64,000 bases of DNA from NCBI RefSeq assembly GCF_036227565.1, contig NZ_CP109460.1:620001-684000 (forward strand). The letters are read 5' to 3'. This document shows, one piece after another, positions 8,898 to 18,655 of this stretch (within the stretch, counting starts at the first letter, position 1; the number at the start of each line of letters is the position of its first letter). The notes under the pieces are model-generated. The model made no database searches. It saw only the letters and a program-made list of their open reading frames with translations, and had not been told where the DNA came from. Both the position numbers and the translations under genes were made by a program. The DNA comes from Streptomyces sp. NBC_01454 (lineage in GTDB: Bacteria; Actinomycetota; Actinomycetes; Streptomycetales; Streptomycetaceae).

Positions 8898-9107
8898 ATG
8901 AAGCGTGCCCCCGTGATCGTGCATCCGCCCTGTACGGGCGGTCGCCGTGTGACGCTCTACGGACAGGATCTGGGGCGCGCGCTGCGCCCCGGCGACGTGG
9001 CCGCCATACTGCGCCGGGCCGGTTTCGGTACCGCGCGGTTCGTCTGGGACGACACCGGCGTCTTCGAATGGCGCGACGGCGGGCCGGACGTCTGGCTGAT
9101 GCCCTGA
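8898..9107 (+). CDS. Small conserved Streptomyces protein (VIVHP...GGRRV family)
   Basis: 69 aa from ATG 8898, with GAGG immediately upstream. The sequence follows the pattern hIVHPPxxGGRRVTLYGQ, then FLRRAG-like AAILRRAG and a terminal WxxEWR-type FEWRDGG. A clear paralogue lies at 62937-63152 inside the apparent mobile element. No enzymatic motif; it is probably a small regulatory or adaptor protein of unknown function. It sits in a gap after the NTPase. Confidence 0.7.
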   Translation: MKRAPVIVHPPCTGGRRVTLYGQDLGRALRPGDVAAILRRAGFGTARFVWDDTGVFEWRDGGPDVWLMP

Positions 9108-9207
9108 GCCGCCGCCGCGGCGCCGATGTGAAGTATCGATCGGGTGCGGCGTCCGGAGATCCGGCCGCGCGGACGGGCAGCAGGGCCGCACCGGCCCGGT
9201 TCCCCGG

Positions 9208-9858
9208 TCAGTCCGCCGTGGCGGCGACCGCGGCCTCCTTCGCCTCGCGGGCGGCGGCCGCCTTCTTCGCCCGGTGCTTCATCAAGAGGAACGAGCCGAT
9301 GCCGAACAGCACCGCGGCACCCAGGCCCCACGACGAGAAGCGCTTGAGCCAGGGCTCGGCGACGATGCCCACGCTGTAGATCAGCGCGGTCGTACCGCCC
9401 GCCCAGATGATGCCGCCGAGGACGTTGGCGATCAGGAACTTCCAGTACGGCATCCGCAGGACGCCGGCGAGCGGGCCGGCGAAGATGCGCAGCAGCGCGA
9501 TGAAGCGGCCGAAGAAGACCGCCCACATCCCCCACTTGTCGAACTTCTCCTCGGCCATGGCGACATGGTCGGGGCCGAAGTGCTTGGGGAACTTCCGGCC
9601 GGCCCAGTGCAACAGCGGCTGGCCGCCCTTGCGGCCGATCAGATAGCCGGCGGAGTCCCCGAGGATCGCGCCGATGGACGCGCAGGCGCCGAGCACGAAC
9701 GGGTTGATGTGGTCCTGGGTCGCGGCGAGGATCGCCGCGCTGACAAGGACGATCTCACCGGGCAGCGGAATGCCGAGGCTCTCCAGTCCGATGACCACCC
9801 CCACCAGGAGGTAGACGCTCACGGCCGGTACCGTCTCGAGCCACTCCTGGATGTGCAA
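9208..9858 (-). CDS. DedA-family membrane protein
   Basis: 216 aa. The TTG start at 9858 follows GGAGGAAC, and the protein then begins with the family-typical LHIQEWLETVPAVSVYLLVG. A longer frame upstream is unsupported. About 4-6 hydrophobic helices; the DedA signature ESLGIPLPGE (near 25-35) and GDSAGYLIGRKGG, plus FFGRFIALLRIFAGPLAG with the conserved Arg-rich half-helices. DedA proteins belong to the VTT/SNARE-associated superfamily and are implicated in undecaprenyl-phosphate or phospholipid flipping and membrane homeostasis. The C-terminal ~25 residues are Ala/Lys-rich. Confidence 0.9.
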   Translation of the reverse strand: MHIQEWLETVPAVSVYLLVGVVIGLESLGIPLPGEIVLVSAAILAATQDHINPFVLGACASIGAILGDSAGYLIGRKGGQPLLHWAGRKFPKHFGPDHVAMAEEKFDKWGMWAVFFGRFIALLRIFAGPLAGVLRMPYWKFLIANVLGGIIWAGGTTALIYSVGIVAEPWLKRFSSWGLGAAVLFGIGSFLLMKHRAKKAAAAREAKEAAVAATAD

Positions 9859-10063
9859 AACCGGTTCCTCCGCTGAAGTAGGGCCCCCGTGGGCCGTGGC
9901 CCGGTGCCCCTGACACCGTCGCCGCTCGATCCCCCTGGCACGCCCGGGGCGCGCCCGGGAAGCGTACTCGATCGGGTCGGTCGTGGGCCGATTCGTCCCG
10001 CGGTGGGCGACCTCCGCCACCGGGGACCCTGCCGGCGCGGCCGGGCCGTCCCGGGACGGCGAC

Positions 10064-10091
10064 GGCCCGCCGTGCGGTGACACGGCGGGCC
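10064..10091 (-). terminator. Hairpin terminator after the thioesterase gene
   Basis: GGCCCGCCGTG and CACGGCGGGCC form a perfect 11-bp stem with a 6-base loop, 44 bases past the stop of the minus-strand thioesterase gene. No U-run, as is common for Streptomyces terminators. Confidence 0.7.
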
Positions 10092-10134
10092 GGGGGAGAA
10101 CTGGGCTGTGAAGCGATTCACTCGGTGAAGCGGC

Positions 10135-10590
10135 TCACTTGTTGGGGCGCAGGGTCCACACGATGGTCATCTCGCCGGTCACCGCGCCGTCCTCGCGGGT
10201 AAGGGCGATGTTCACCGGGAATTCCGGGCGCTCACCGGCGTCGAGCTCGGCGACCACCTCGGCCACCGGCCGGCCCAGCTCCGCGGTGGCGGTGACCGCT
10301 CCCATGGCGAGCTTCTTGTAGCCGATCTCGGCGCGCACCGCCAGCGGCACCGCGCGGCCGAGCTGGTCGCCGAAGGCGGTCATCACGATCGCCCCGCTCG
10401 CGGACTCGGCGAGGGTGAACATCGCGCCGGCGTGCGGGCCGCCGACGTGGTTGTGGAAGTCGGACTGGTCGGGCATGCGGACCACGGCGCGCTCGGCGGT
10501 GGTCTCGGTGAACTCGAGGTTCAGGGTGCGGACCATCGGCACGGAGGCCGCCATCATTTCGCCGATCGACGGCAGGGTCTCGGAGGACAT
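10135..10590 (-). CDS. Hotdog-fold thioesterase (PaaI/DUF4442 type)
   Basis: 151 aa, the usual length for a single hotdog domain. The region FHNHVGGPHAGAMFTLAESASG contains the central hotdog helix with the HxGG/HAG pattern expected of PaaI/DUF4442 proteins. These hydrolyse acyl-CoA or act as fatty-acyl binding proteins; the substrate cannot be inferred. It is divergent from the MFS gene that follows, sharing a ~240-base region. Confidence 0.82.
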   Translation of the reverse strand: MSSETLPSIGEMMAASVPMVRTLNLEFTETTAERAVVRMPDQSDFHNHVGGPHAGAMFTLAESASGAIVMTAFGDQLGRAVPLAVRAEIGYKKLAMGAVTATAELGRPVAEVVAELDAGERPEFPVNIALTREDGAVTGEMTIVWTLRPNK

Positions 10591-10831
10591 GGGGTCATGT
10601 TACCTAGCGGTAGCTTAGGTGGGAAGGGCCGCGCCGCCCGGGCGTCGCGCCCCGCGACCATCCGGGTGCACGCCGCGGCCCGCGCCGCCTATCGTGAGCG
10701 CCCATGCGGCCAGGACAACAACACAGCGCAGAAGCACGGGTGAGGTACCCGGCACACCACCGGCACCACGCGCCGGGTTCCCCGTGCCGCAGGCCGTCCC
10801 CCACCGCCCCCTCCCCGGGCACCCGGCCTTG

Positions 10832-12115
10832 GTGAGAGCCCGTCCCGCCTGGGCGGGACGCAACTACCTGCTGCTCACCGGCGCCACGGTGATCACCAGC
10901 CTCGGCAGCTCCGGTGCGCTGATCGCGACCGCCTTCGCGGTGCTCGCCGCCGGCGGCACCGCCACCGAGGTCGGCCTGGTCGCGGCCGCCCGCACGGTCC
11001 CGCTGCTCCTCTTCCTGCTGATCGGCGGCGCGATCGCCGACCGGCTCCCCCGCCACCGTGTGATGGTCGCCGCGAACGCCCTCAACTGCGTCTCCCAGGG
11101 CCTGTTCGCGCTGCTCGTCCTGACCGGGGAGCCACGGCTGTGGCAGATGGCGCTGCTGGCCGCCCTGGGCGGTACCGGGCAGGCGTTCTTCGCGCCGGCC
11201 TCCGAGGGCATGGTGCTCGCCGGGGTCTCCGGCGAGCACGCGGGGCGCGCCTTCGCCGTGTACCGGATGGGCATGAACGGCGCGAACATCGGCGGGGCCG
11301 CGCTCGGCGGCGCCCTGGTCGCCGCCGTCGGCCCGGGCTGGGTGCTGGCCGTCGACTCCGCGGCGTTCGCGCTCGCGGCGGCGCTGCGTGCGTTCCTCGA
11401 TGTGAGCGGAGTTCCCCTGCGGGCCGCCGGCGGCGGGATGCTGCACGAGCTGCGGGAGGGCTGGCGGGAGGTCGTCTCGCGGTCCTGGCTGTGGGCGGTG
11501 GTCCTGCAGTTCTCCCTCGTCAACGCCATGGTCGCGGCCGCCGAGGCGGTCTACGGGCCGCTGGTCGCCGCCCGGTATCTGGGCGGCCCCGGCCCCTGGG
11601 GGCTGGCGCTGGCCGCCTTCGGCGCGGGTACCGCGGGCGGCGCCCTGCTGATGACCCGCCTGCGACCGCGCCGGCTCCTGCTGACCGGTGCGCTGTGCGT
11701 CTTCCCACTCGCCCTCCCGTCCGCCGCGCTCGCCGTGCCCCTCCCGACGGCCGGGCTCGCCGTGATCATGTTCGGTACCGGCGTCGCGATCGAGGTCTTC
11801 GCGGTGACGTGGATGATGGCGCTGCACCAGGAGATCCCCGAGGACAAGTTCTCCCGGGTCTCGTCCTACGACTGGCTGGGCTCCCTGGCCATGGTCCCGG
11901 CGGCCACCGCACTGGCCGGCCCGGTACAGGACCTCATCGGCACGAGGGCCGCGCTGTGGGGCTGTTCGGCGCTGATCGTGCTGCTGACGGCGGCGGTGCT
12001 GTGCGTTCCCGGCGTACGGCAGCTGACCCGGCGCACGGACCCGGAGCCCGCGGCCGGGCGGGCGGACTCCCACGCGGCCGGTGCGCAGGAACCGCAGACG
12101 TCGGGGACGCCGTGA
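10832..12115 (+). CDS. MFS transporter of the DHA3/MefA-like type
   Basis: About 427 aa with 12 predicted hydrophobic segments. The start NYLLLTGATVITSLGSS and the loop GGAIADRLPRHRVMV (motif A, GxxxDRxxRRxxM) are typical of DHA3-type exporters (macrolide or multidrug efflux-like). The GTG at 10832 is chosen because it leaves a normal ~14-residue N-terminus; no strong ribosome site is visible, so the start is uncertain. Substrate unknown. Confidence 0.82.
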   Translation: MRARPAWAGRNYLLLTGATVITSLGSSGALIATAFAVLAAGGTATEVGLVAAARTVPLLLFLLIGGAIADRLPRHRVMVAANALNCVSQGLFALLVLTGEPRLWQMALLAALGGTGQAFFAPASEGMVLAGVSGEHAGRAFAVYRMGMNGANIGGAALGGALVAAVGPGWVLAVDSAAFALAAALRAFLDVSGVPLRAAGGGMLHELREGWREVVSRSWLWAVVLQFSLVNAMVAAAEAVYGPLVAARYLGGPGPWGLALAAFGAGTAGGALLMTRLRPRRLLLTGALCVFPLALPSAALAVPLPTAGLAVIMFGTGVAIEVFAVTWMMALHQEIPEDKFSRVSSYDWLGSLAMVPAATALAGPVQDLIGTRAALWGCSALIVLLTAAVLCVPGVRQLTRRTDPEPAAGRADSHAAGAQEPQTSGTP

Positions 12116-12139
12116 CCCGCGGCCGCGGCGGGTCCGCGC

Positions 12140-12994
12140 TCAGCCGACGCTGAACGCACCGTCCGGAGGCACCGGCGAGGCCACCGCCTCGGCATCGCGT
12201 ACGGGTGCCGCGTCCGCGATCAGCCGCCGCAGTCGCGCACCGTGCTCCACCCGGGCCGGGAACGCGTCGCCGGCCGCCCGCCGGGCCAGCGCGGCGACCG
12301 GGAGCGGCGTGCGCGAGGCGAGCAGCACGGCGTTGCCGAAGCGGCGGCCGCGGAGCACCGAGGGCTCCGCGATCAGCGCCAGATGCTCGAAGACCGAGGC
12401 GAAATTGGCGAGTTGACCGCGCAGAAAGCCGAACGGCGCGCTGTCCGCGAGGTTCGCGGCGTAGCAGCCGTCTTCCCGCAGCACCCGGGCGGCGGCCCGC
12501 GCGTACTCGATCGAGGTGAGCTGCGCCGGCACCCGCGAGCCGCCGAAGACATCCGCCACGATCACGTCGGCGCTCCGCTCCGGGGCCGCCTCCAGCGCCA
12601 TACGGGCGTCTTGGGCGTGCAGCGTGACACCGCAGTTCCCGGGCAGCGGCAGGTGCTCCGCCACCAGGGCCAGCAGGGCGCGGTCGGCCTCGATGACCTC
12701 CTGCCGGGAGTGCGGCCGGGTGGCCGCGAGATAGCGGGGCAGGGTCAGCGCCCCGCCCCCCAGGTGCAGCACGTCCAGCGGCTGCCCCGGGGCGGCCACC
12801 TCGTCCAGGACGAAGGCCAGCCGGCGCACATACTCGAATTCCAGATGCAGCGGAGCGTCGAGGTCCACGTACGACTGCGGCGCCCCGTCGACCGTGAGCA
12901 GCCAGGCCCGGCGCCGGTCGACATCCGGCAGCAGCTTGGCAGTGCCGCAGTCCACGGTCCGGGTGACGGGTATCGGCTCAGGTGCTCGGTCCAC
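12140..12994 (-). CDS. Spermidine-synthase-like methyltransferase-fold protein
   Basis: 284 aa from GTG 12994. The Rossmann motif I is VLHLGGGALTLPRYLA, followed by the acidic VIEADRALL and the family-typical IVADVFGGSRVPAQLTS. This is the polyamine aminopropyltransferase-like family (COG0421), the short cytoplasmic version without membrane helices. Many actinobacterial members have no shown polyamine activity, so the reaction is left open. Convergent with the MFS gene. Confidence 0.82.
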   Translation of the reverse strand: MDRAPEPIPVTRTVDCGTAKLLPDVDRRRAWLLTVDGAPQSYVDLDAPLHLEFEYVRRLAFVLDEVAAPGQPLDVLHLGGGALTLPRYLAATRPHSRQEVIEADRALLALVAEHLPLPGNCGVTLHAQDARMALEAAPERSADVIVADVFGGSRVPAQLTSIEYARAAARVLREDGCYAANLADSAPFGFLRGQLANFASVFEHLALIAEPSVLRGRRFGNAVLLASRTPLPVAALARRAAGDAFPARVEHGARLRRLIADAAPVRDAEAVASPVPPDGAFSVG

Positions 12995-13076
12995 CGTCCG
13001 ATTGTGCCCGTCCGGCCCCGGGCGCTGGTGCCGGTGCGGGCCACCTCGCCCCCGTTACCGGCCCCGGGGCGGGCGG

Positions 13077-13919
13077 TCAGTCCGGCCAGACCTGCCGGAT
13101 CTCCGCCAGATGGGACGCGGCCTGCCGGCGCCCGGCACGAGCCGCGTCCGCACGCCGGGCGGGATCCAGGACATTGCGGCCGAACGCCGACCGGGCCGCG
13201 CGGTCCGGGGTGATCACGCACACCCGGGCACCCTGGCGCGCCAGTTGGGCACCCTGCGCCCGGGGCCCGGCGATCGGCCCGCCGGAGGCCGCCATCGGCG
13301 CGACGACCACCACCCGCTCACAGCCCGCGGCCAGATCCGCGTTGGCGCTGGAGTGCACCCCGCCGTCGATCCAGCGCGTGCCGTCGATGGTGACCGGCGG
13401 ATAGATACCGGGGACCGCGCAGCTCGCGCCCACCGCGTCGAGCAGCCGCACACCGCTGGTGTCGTCGAAGGCGGTCCGCTCCCCCGTGGCCGCGTTCACC
13501 GCGGTGATCACCAGCCGGCGGGCCGGCCAGTCGGCCAGCTCCAGGGTCCGGGCGATGACCGTGCGCTGGGTCTCCTCGGGAACGGTACGGGCCGCGAGGG
13601 CCAGCTTCCCCATCCGTACGCCGAAGGACACGGTGTCCCGGGAGCGCAGCGCGATGGTCGCGAACCGGGCGAGTGCGGCCGGGCCCATCCGCTCCGCCGA
13701 GCGGGATGCGGGCACGGCGAGCTGGCGCTCGTAGATCTCCTCCAGGGCGAGCTGCCGGGAGGTGAGATGGGCGCCGACGATCGATCCGGCGGAGGTGCCG
13801 ATGACGACGTCGGCGTCGGCGAGACCGATGCCCGCCTCGGCCAGACCCGCCAGCACACCGATCTCCCAGCCGATGCCGGTGAGCCCTCCGCCGCCCAGGA
13901 CCAGTGCCGTACCCGCCAT
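13077..13919 (-). CDS. Patatin-like phospholipase
   Basis: 280 aa from ATG 13919 with GAGGGTG upstream. The oxyanion-hole motif GGGGLTG (9-15), the nucleophile elbow GTSAGS (Ser43) and the catalytic-dyad Asp in WIDGGVHSSANAD show a complete Ser-Asp patatin active site. Likely a cytoplasmic or membrane-associated lipid acyl hydrolase. Several Streptomyces have this gene as a stand-alone locus; no operon partner here. Confidence 0.9.
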   Translation of the reverse strand: MAGTALVLGGGGLTGIGWEIGVLAGLAEAGIGLADADVVIGTSAGSIVGAHLTSRQLALEEIYERQLAVPASRSAERMGPAALARFATIALRSRDTVSFGVRMGKLALAARTVPEETQRTVIARTLELADWPARRLVITAVNAATGERTAFDDTSGVRLLDAVGASCAVPGIYPPVTIDGTRWIDGGVHSSANADLAAGCERVVVVAPMAASGGPIAGPRAQGAQLARQGARVCVITPDRAARSAFGRNVLDPARRADAARAGRRQAASHLAEIRQVWPD

Positions 13920-14057
13920 CAGGTCACCCTCGATCATCCGTGTGTGCGCAGCCGTTCCTCCGGGCGAGCAGTGTCGCACCCCGCTCGCTCCCGGGACAGC
14001 GGCGGCCGCGCCCCGCATCGGCGACGGTGCCGGACACCGCTGCTGACCTGCGCCGCC

Positions 14058-15230
14058 TCACTCCTCGACGGTGCGCACCGTCCCCACGCCGACGGTCCGG
14101 CCGCCCTCCCGGACGGCGAAACCCAGGCCCGTCTCCAGCGCCACCGCGCGGTCCAGTTCGACGCGGACCGTCACCGTCTCTCCGGGGTGGGCGAGGCCCC
14201 GCTCGCCGAGGTCGAGGCGGCCGGTCACGTCCGCGGTGCGAAGGTGGAACTGCGGCCGGTAGCCGGTGGACAGCGGCGTCCGGCGGCCGCCGTCCTCTGA
14301 AGACAGGACCTGGAGGCCGGCGGTGAAACGGCGCCGCGGGGTGACGCTGCCGGGTGCCGCGACCACCTGCCCGCGGCGCACCCGGTCGCGGTGGAGTCCG
14401 CGCAGCAGCAGCCCGACATCGTCCCCGGCCTCGGCCGACGCCACGGGCTTGCCGAACGTCTCCAGCCCGGCGACGGTCATCTCGGCCCCCGCACCGACCA
14501 CCGCCACCCGGTCGCCGATCCGCACCGTGCCGCGCGCGACGGTTCCGGTGACGACCGTGCCGCGGCCGGTGAGGGTCAGGACGCTCTCCACCGGCAGCAG
14601 GAACGGAGCGGCCGGATACCGCTCGGGCAGCGGGACACCGACGTCCACGGCGTCCAGCAGCGCGTCGATCGCCGCCGTCCAGCGCGGGTCCCCCTCCAGG
14701 GCACGCAGTCCCGAGACCCGTACGACGGGCACATGCTCCCCGTCGTAGCCGTGCGCGCTCAGCACCTCGCGCACTTCCCGCTCCACCAGGCCGGTGAGTT
14801 CCGGGGCGCCGGCGTCGGCCTTGTTGAGGGCCACGACGACGTACCGGACGCCCATCTGCCGGGCGAGCAGCACATGTTCGGCGGTCTGCGGCCTGATCCC
14901 GTCGAGCGCGGAGACGACCAGGATCGCCCCGTCGAGCTGCGCCACGCCGGTGATCATGTTCTTGATGAAGCCGGCGTGACCGGGCATGTCGACATGGGCG
15001 TAGTGCCGCGTGCCGGTCTCGTACTCGACGTGCGAGCTGGTGATCGTGAGACCGCGGGCCGCCTCCTCGGGCCTCCGGTCGATCCGGCCGAACGGCTCGA
15101 ACGTACCGCTCCCCCGGTCGCTGAGGACCTTGGTGAGGGCAGCGGCCAGCGTGGTCTTGCCGTGGTCGACATGGCCCATGGTGCCGATGTTCAGATGCGG
15201 CTTGGCGCGCACATTTGCCGTCTTGGGCAC
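14058..15230 (-). CDS. tuf3: Divergent elongation factor Tu (EF-Tu3 type)
   Basis: 390 aa EF-Tu with all three domains: P-loop GHVDHGKT (19-26), G3 DMPGH (canonical DCPGH), G4 NKAD, and a C-terminal [15 protein letters not shown]. It differs at many positions that are invariant in vegetative EF-Tu (switch I ends ARGLTITS instead of [16 protein letters not shown] instead of GHADYIKNM). No ribosomal-protein or EF-G gene is next to it, so it is not the str-operon copy. S. coelicolor tuf3 is a known inessential paralogue under positive stringent control; orthology is inferred. The GTG start has GAGGAAG six bases upstream. Confidence 0.92.
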   Translation of the reverse strand: MPKTANVRAKPHLNIGTMGHVDHGKTTLAAALTKVLSDRGSGTFEPFGRIDRRPEEAARGLTITSSHVEYETGTRHYAHVDMPGHAGFIKNMITGVAQLDGAILVVSALDGIRPQTAEHVLLARQMGVRYVVVALNKADAGAPELTGLVEREVREVLSAHGYDGEHVPVVRVSGLRALEGDPRWTAAIDALLDAVDVGVPLPERYPAAPFLLPVESVLTLTGRGTVVTGTVARGTVRIGDRVAVVGAGAEMTVAGLETFGKPVASAEAGDDVGLLLRGLHRDRVRRGQVVAAPGSVTPRRRFTAGLQVLSSEDGGRRTPLSTGYRPQFHLRTADVTGRLDLGERGLAHPGETVTVRVELDRAVALETGLGFAVREGGRTVGVGTVRTVEE

Positions 15231-15676
15231 GGTGTACTTCCTCGCAACAATGCGGTGAGGACGGCGACTTGGCGCCGCGGGGACCCCTGGGCCGGCCGAC
15301 CCTCCCCCTGCGGGGTCCGCGGGACGATCCGGAGAGGGTCAGCTGTGAATGCCGTCGGCCGGCACGGCCGCTGCGAGGGCGGCGGTGGGGGTGACGGTGG
15401 GGGTGGCGTCCTCCGTTGCGGCGAGGGCCGCGGGGAGGGCGACGGCAGCCTTCGGCCCGTCCGCGACTGCGGGCGGGAGCGGGAGGAAGGCGCGCCGGGG
15501 CATGCGCCCCATGGTGCCGGGCACCCGCACCGCCGTCGAACGATTTACCCGTCGATGCCACGGCCGGACACGGACACAACAGGACATCCTTGCGCCGGTT
15601 TCCGGCAATCCCGAAACGCGCCGGCCGCGGGCCGGGGTGACCGCTCCTTCTCACTGGGGTCGGTTACGCTCCCGGG
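15231..15676. other. Divergent intergenic region between tuf3 and a TVP38 gene
   Basis: About 445 bases that must carry promoters for both divergent genes. Positions 15339-15513 on the minus strand hold a short Ala/Pro/Thr-rich frame with high third-position GC but no good ribosome site; I do not call it a gene. Confidence 0.4.
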
Positions 15677-16378
15677 ATGCTCACACCCGCCGCAGCGCCC
15701 GACGGCCTCGCCGCGCGCTGCACGCGTGTGCTGCTCTCCCCCTGGGCCCGGCTGGGTCTGCTGCTCGCCCTGCTGGCGGCCGCGGCGGCTGCCGTGCTGC
15801 TGTGGCGGCCGCAGCAGCTGCTGACCGGCGGCTGGCCCGCGCAGCTGTCCGGCCCGACCGCCCTGGTGGTCTTCGCGCTGGCGTACGGCGCGTGCGCCAC
15901 CGCCTTCGTCCCGCGCCCGGTGCTCAACCTCGCGGCGGGCGCCCTCTTCGGCTGCCGGGCCGGGCTGGCCACCGCGCTCGTCGGTACGGTGCTGGGCGCC
16001 GGACTGTCCTTCGGGCTCGGCCGGCTGCTCGGGCAGGACGCCCTGCGTCCGTTGTTGCGCGCCCGCTGGCTGACGGCCGCCGACCGGCAGTTGAGCGAGC
16101 ACGGCTTCCGCTCGATGCTGGCGGTCCGGCTCTTCCCCGGCCTGCCGTTCTGGGCCACGAACTACTGCGCCGCGGTCTCGCGGATGGGTTGGTTCCCCTT
16201 CCTCCTCGCGACGGCCCTCGGCAGCGTCCCGAACACCGCGGCCTACGCCCTCGCCGGCGCACGGGCCTCGACACCCACCTCACCGGCGTTCCTCCTCGCC
16301 GTGGGCTTCGTCGTCGTCAGCGCGCTGGGGGCGCTGGTGGTGGCGTGGTGCACACGCAAGGCGCTGCGCGGCAGCTGA
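15677..16378 (+). CDS. TVP38/TMEM64-family (VTT domain) membrane protein
   Basis: 233 aa with five or six hydrophobic helices. The VTT (SNARE-associated) core shows FVPRPVLNLAAGALFG and the family signature VRLFPGLPFWATNYCAAVSRM. It is related to DedA and possibly involved in lipid scrambling or membrane homeostasis. Another superfamily member lies at 9208-9858, but the two are not adjacent. Confidence 0.85.
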   Translation: MLTPAAAPDGLAARCTRVLLSPWARLGLLLALLAAAAAAVLLWRPQQLLTGGWPAQLSGPTALVVFALAYGACATAFVPRPVLNLAAGALFGCRAGLATALVGTVLGAGLSFGLGRLLGQDALRPLLRARWLTAADRQLSEHGFRSMLAVRLFPGLPFWATNYCAAVSRMGWFPFLLATALGSVPNTAAYALAGARASTPTSPAFLLAVGFVVVSALGALVVAWCTRKALRGS

Positions 16379-16575
16379 CCCCGGAGGGGCCGACGGCACC
16401 CGCCATGGGAGCCGCCACCCGGCAGGCGCAGCGGGTCCAGGACCCCTTGGCCATCCGGACATCTTCGGACGTTACGCTGCCCCCGATCGGCGGTGATCCA
16501 CATCCGCCGCCAGTGTCCGATTTTTCACATCTCGCGCAGGTCAGCGCCTGATCACCCTTGGATAGCGTCTTTTCC

Positions 16576-17448
16576 ATGACTTGGTTTGAATCATTCGTGC
16601 TCGGACTCGTCCAAGGGTTGACCGAGTTTCTTCCGATCTCGTCCAGTGCCCATCTGCGGCTGACCGCGGCGTTCGCCGGCTGGCAGGACCCCGGGGCGGC
16701 GTTCACCGCCATCACCCAGATCGGCACCGAAGCGGCCGTCATCATCTACTTCCGCAAGGACATCGGGCGGATCATCTCGACCTGGGCCCGGTCCCTCTTC
16801 CGGCGCGAGCTGCGGCACGATCACGACGCCCAGATGGGCTGGCTGGTCATCGTCGGCTCGATCCCGATCGGCGTGCTGGGCATCACGCTCAAGGATGCCG
16901 TCGAGGGCCCGTTCCGGGATCTGCGGCTGATCGCCACCACCCTCATCGTGATGGGTGTCGTCCTGGGCATCGCCGACCGGCTGGCCGCGCGCGACGAGAC
17001 GGGTGGCCGGCACCGCGCCGCCAAGCAGCGCAAGACCCTCACCGACCTCAACGTCAAGGACGGCCTGCTGTACGGCGCCTGCCAGGCCATGGCCCTCGTC
17101 CCCGGCGTCTCCCGCTCCGGCGCCACGATCAGCGGCGGCCTGCTGATGGGCTACACCCGTGAATCCGCGGCCCGTTATTCCTTCCTGCTGGCCATTCCGG
17201 CCGTACTGGCCTCCGGCGTCTTCGAGCTCAAGGATGCCGGCCAGGGGCATGTCGCCTGGGGCTCCACCGTCTTCGCCACGGTCATCGCCTTCGTCGTCGG
17301 CTACGCAGTGATCGCGTGGTTCATGAAATTCATCTCCCACAAGAGCTTCATGCCGTTCGTGATCTACCGCATTCTGCTGGGCATAGCCCTGTTCGCCCTG
17401 GTCGCGGCCGGGGTGCTGACACCGCATGCGGGGGAAACGGCGGGCTGA
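16576..17448 (+). CDS. uppP: Undecaprenyl-diphosphatase UppP/BacA
   Basis: 290 aa polytopic membrane protein. The two catalytic signatures are intact: LTEFLPISSSAHL near the N-terminus and PGVSRSGATISGGL in the middle. It dephosphorylates undecaprenyl diphosphate to recycle the peptidoglycan carrier lipid and can give bacitracin tolerance. The ATG at 16576 is preferred over the upstream TTG because the family begins with (M)TWFESFVLG-like sequence. The gene is monocistronic. Confidence 0.95.
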   Translation: MTWFESFVLGLVQGLTEFLPISSSAHLRLTAAFAGWQDPGAAFTAITQIGTEAAVIIYFRKDIGRIISTWARSLFRRELRHDHDAQMGWLVIVGSIPIGVLGITLKDAVEGPFRDLRLIATTLIVMGVVLGIADRLAARDETGGRHRAAKQRKTLTDLNVKDGLLYGACQAMALVPGVSRSGATISGGLLMGYTRESAARYSFLLAIPAVLASGVFELKDAGQGHVAWGSTVFATVIAFVVGYAVIAWFMKFISHKSFMPFVIYRILLGIALFALVAAGVLTPHAGETAG

Positions 17449-17513
17449 GCAGCCCGCATACGGGGAAGTGGGGGCGGGCCGCGGCGGGCCCCTGGACGCC
17501 GACGCCCGCCCAC

Positions 17514-18542
17514 CTACGGGCGTCGGGACGGAACCGGCGGGAGCGCGGGCCATCGGGCGGCCATCCGTTGGTGCATGACCGTGCAGAGCGTGCCGAAGCC
17601 CGGCAACTCCGCGTGGCCGGCGCTCATCCGGCTGACGACAGCGAGGCGGTGCAGCAGCCGCTGCCGAGCGGTGGCGGTGCCCCAGGTCCAGTCCCGCTGG
17701 GGGATGCGGGCCAAGTCGTCGGTGCCGCCGCGCCGCGCGCGGGGGACCAGCGCGTCGCCCCTGATCAGCCAGCCCGCGCAGGCGTCGGTGAGATCGACGG
17801 GGAGTGCGGCGCCGGTCTCGGCGTGCCAGGCCGTGCGGTAGGCGTCCTCGGCCCGGTGCAGCAGCGCCTCGGAGGAGGCGGTGACACACCAGCAGGTGGG
17901 AAAGCCGATGCGGAGATAGGCGAGTTCCATTAGTCCGCTGCCCCATGCGGCCTGTTCGAAGTCGATGAATCTGACGCCGCCGGTGGTGTGCAGGTCGTTG
18001 CCGGGGCACGGGTCCCCGTGGAGAAGGGCGTTCCCCGGCGCCCGGCCGAGCCGGAGGACGAGGGCATCGAGCTCGGCGCGCACGCCGGGGGCCACGGGAG
18101 CCTTCAGCGCCTCGGCCAGTCGAAGGAAGGCGTCGATGTCGGCCCCGCCCGGTCCGGTCCACCGGGGGAGCACGGCGGCGCCGTCCGGGCCCGCGGAGGC
18201 GTGCAGCCGCGCCAGCGCCGCGGCGTGGTCGACGATCCAGCCCGGGGACGGTCGTTGGTGGTCCAGATGCTCCAGAACCAGAACCCGCTCGCCGGGATCG
18301 GTGCCCAGCACCGCGGGCACCACAGGTGTGGTGGCCCTGGCGGCGAGCCGCAGAGCGGCCACCTCGCGGGCGTACCGTTCCTCGGCATCGGCCCCATGGA
18401 CGATCTGCTTCACGACCGCCGGTCCACCGGTCAGCTCCACTCGCCACACACGGGAGCGCGGGCTGCTGTCCAGTCGGCGGGCGCGCCGGGGCGGCCCCAA
18501 CTCGGCCTGTAACTCGTCTCCGAACGGCAGTCGCGACGGCAT
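17514..18542 (-). CDS. APH-family phosphotransferase
   Basis: 342 aa aminoglycoside phosphotransferase/choline-kinase fold. Catalytic loop LLHGDPCPGNDLH (HGDxxxxN) and the metal-binding FIDFEQAAWG (DFE/DxD equivalent) are present; the N-lobe Lys is probably in AVVKQIVHG. Such genes are common in Streptomyces, and only some confer antibiotic resistance, so a metabolite or drug kinase role is open. The ATG at 18542 is the best start; the frame extends upstream without homology. Confidence 0.85.
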   Translation of the reverse strand: MPSRLPFGDELQAELGPPRRARRLDSSPRSRVWRVELTGGPAVVKQIVHGADAEERYAREVAALRLAARATTPVVPAVLGTDPGERVLVLEHLDHQRPSPGWIVDHAAALARLHASAGPDGAAVLPRWTGPGGADIDAFLRLAEALKAPVAPGVRAELDALVLRLGRAPGNALLHGDPCPGNDLHTTGGVRFIDFEQAAWGSGLMELAYLRIGFPTCWCVTASSEALLHRAEDAYRTAWHAETGAALPVDLTDACAGWLIRGDALVPRARRGGTDDLARIPQRDWTWGTATARQRLLHRLAVVSRMSAGHAELPGFGTLCTVMHQRMAARWPALPPVPSRRP

Positions 18543-18655
18543 GAGCACATGCTCGCACGCGGCCGGCCACGCGGCTGCTGAATATCGGCGCGTGAACCCG
18601 TGAACCCGGCGTCCCCCTACCGGACTCGACCGCCTCAGCGCCCCTCCCCCGGTAG

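Noticed and set aside
9859..10083. N-terminal extension of the DedA gene
   Set aside because: The upstream part is Arg/Pro-rich, unlike DedA, and the TTG at 9858 has an excellent ribosome site.
15339..15608. Short Ala/Pro/Thr-rich frame upstream of tuf3
   Set aside because: Good third-position GC but no convincing ribosome site or homologue; it could be a spurious frame.
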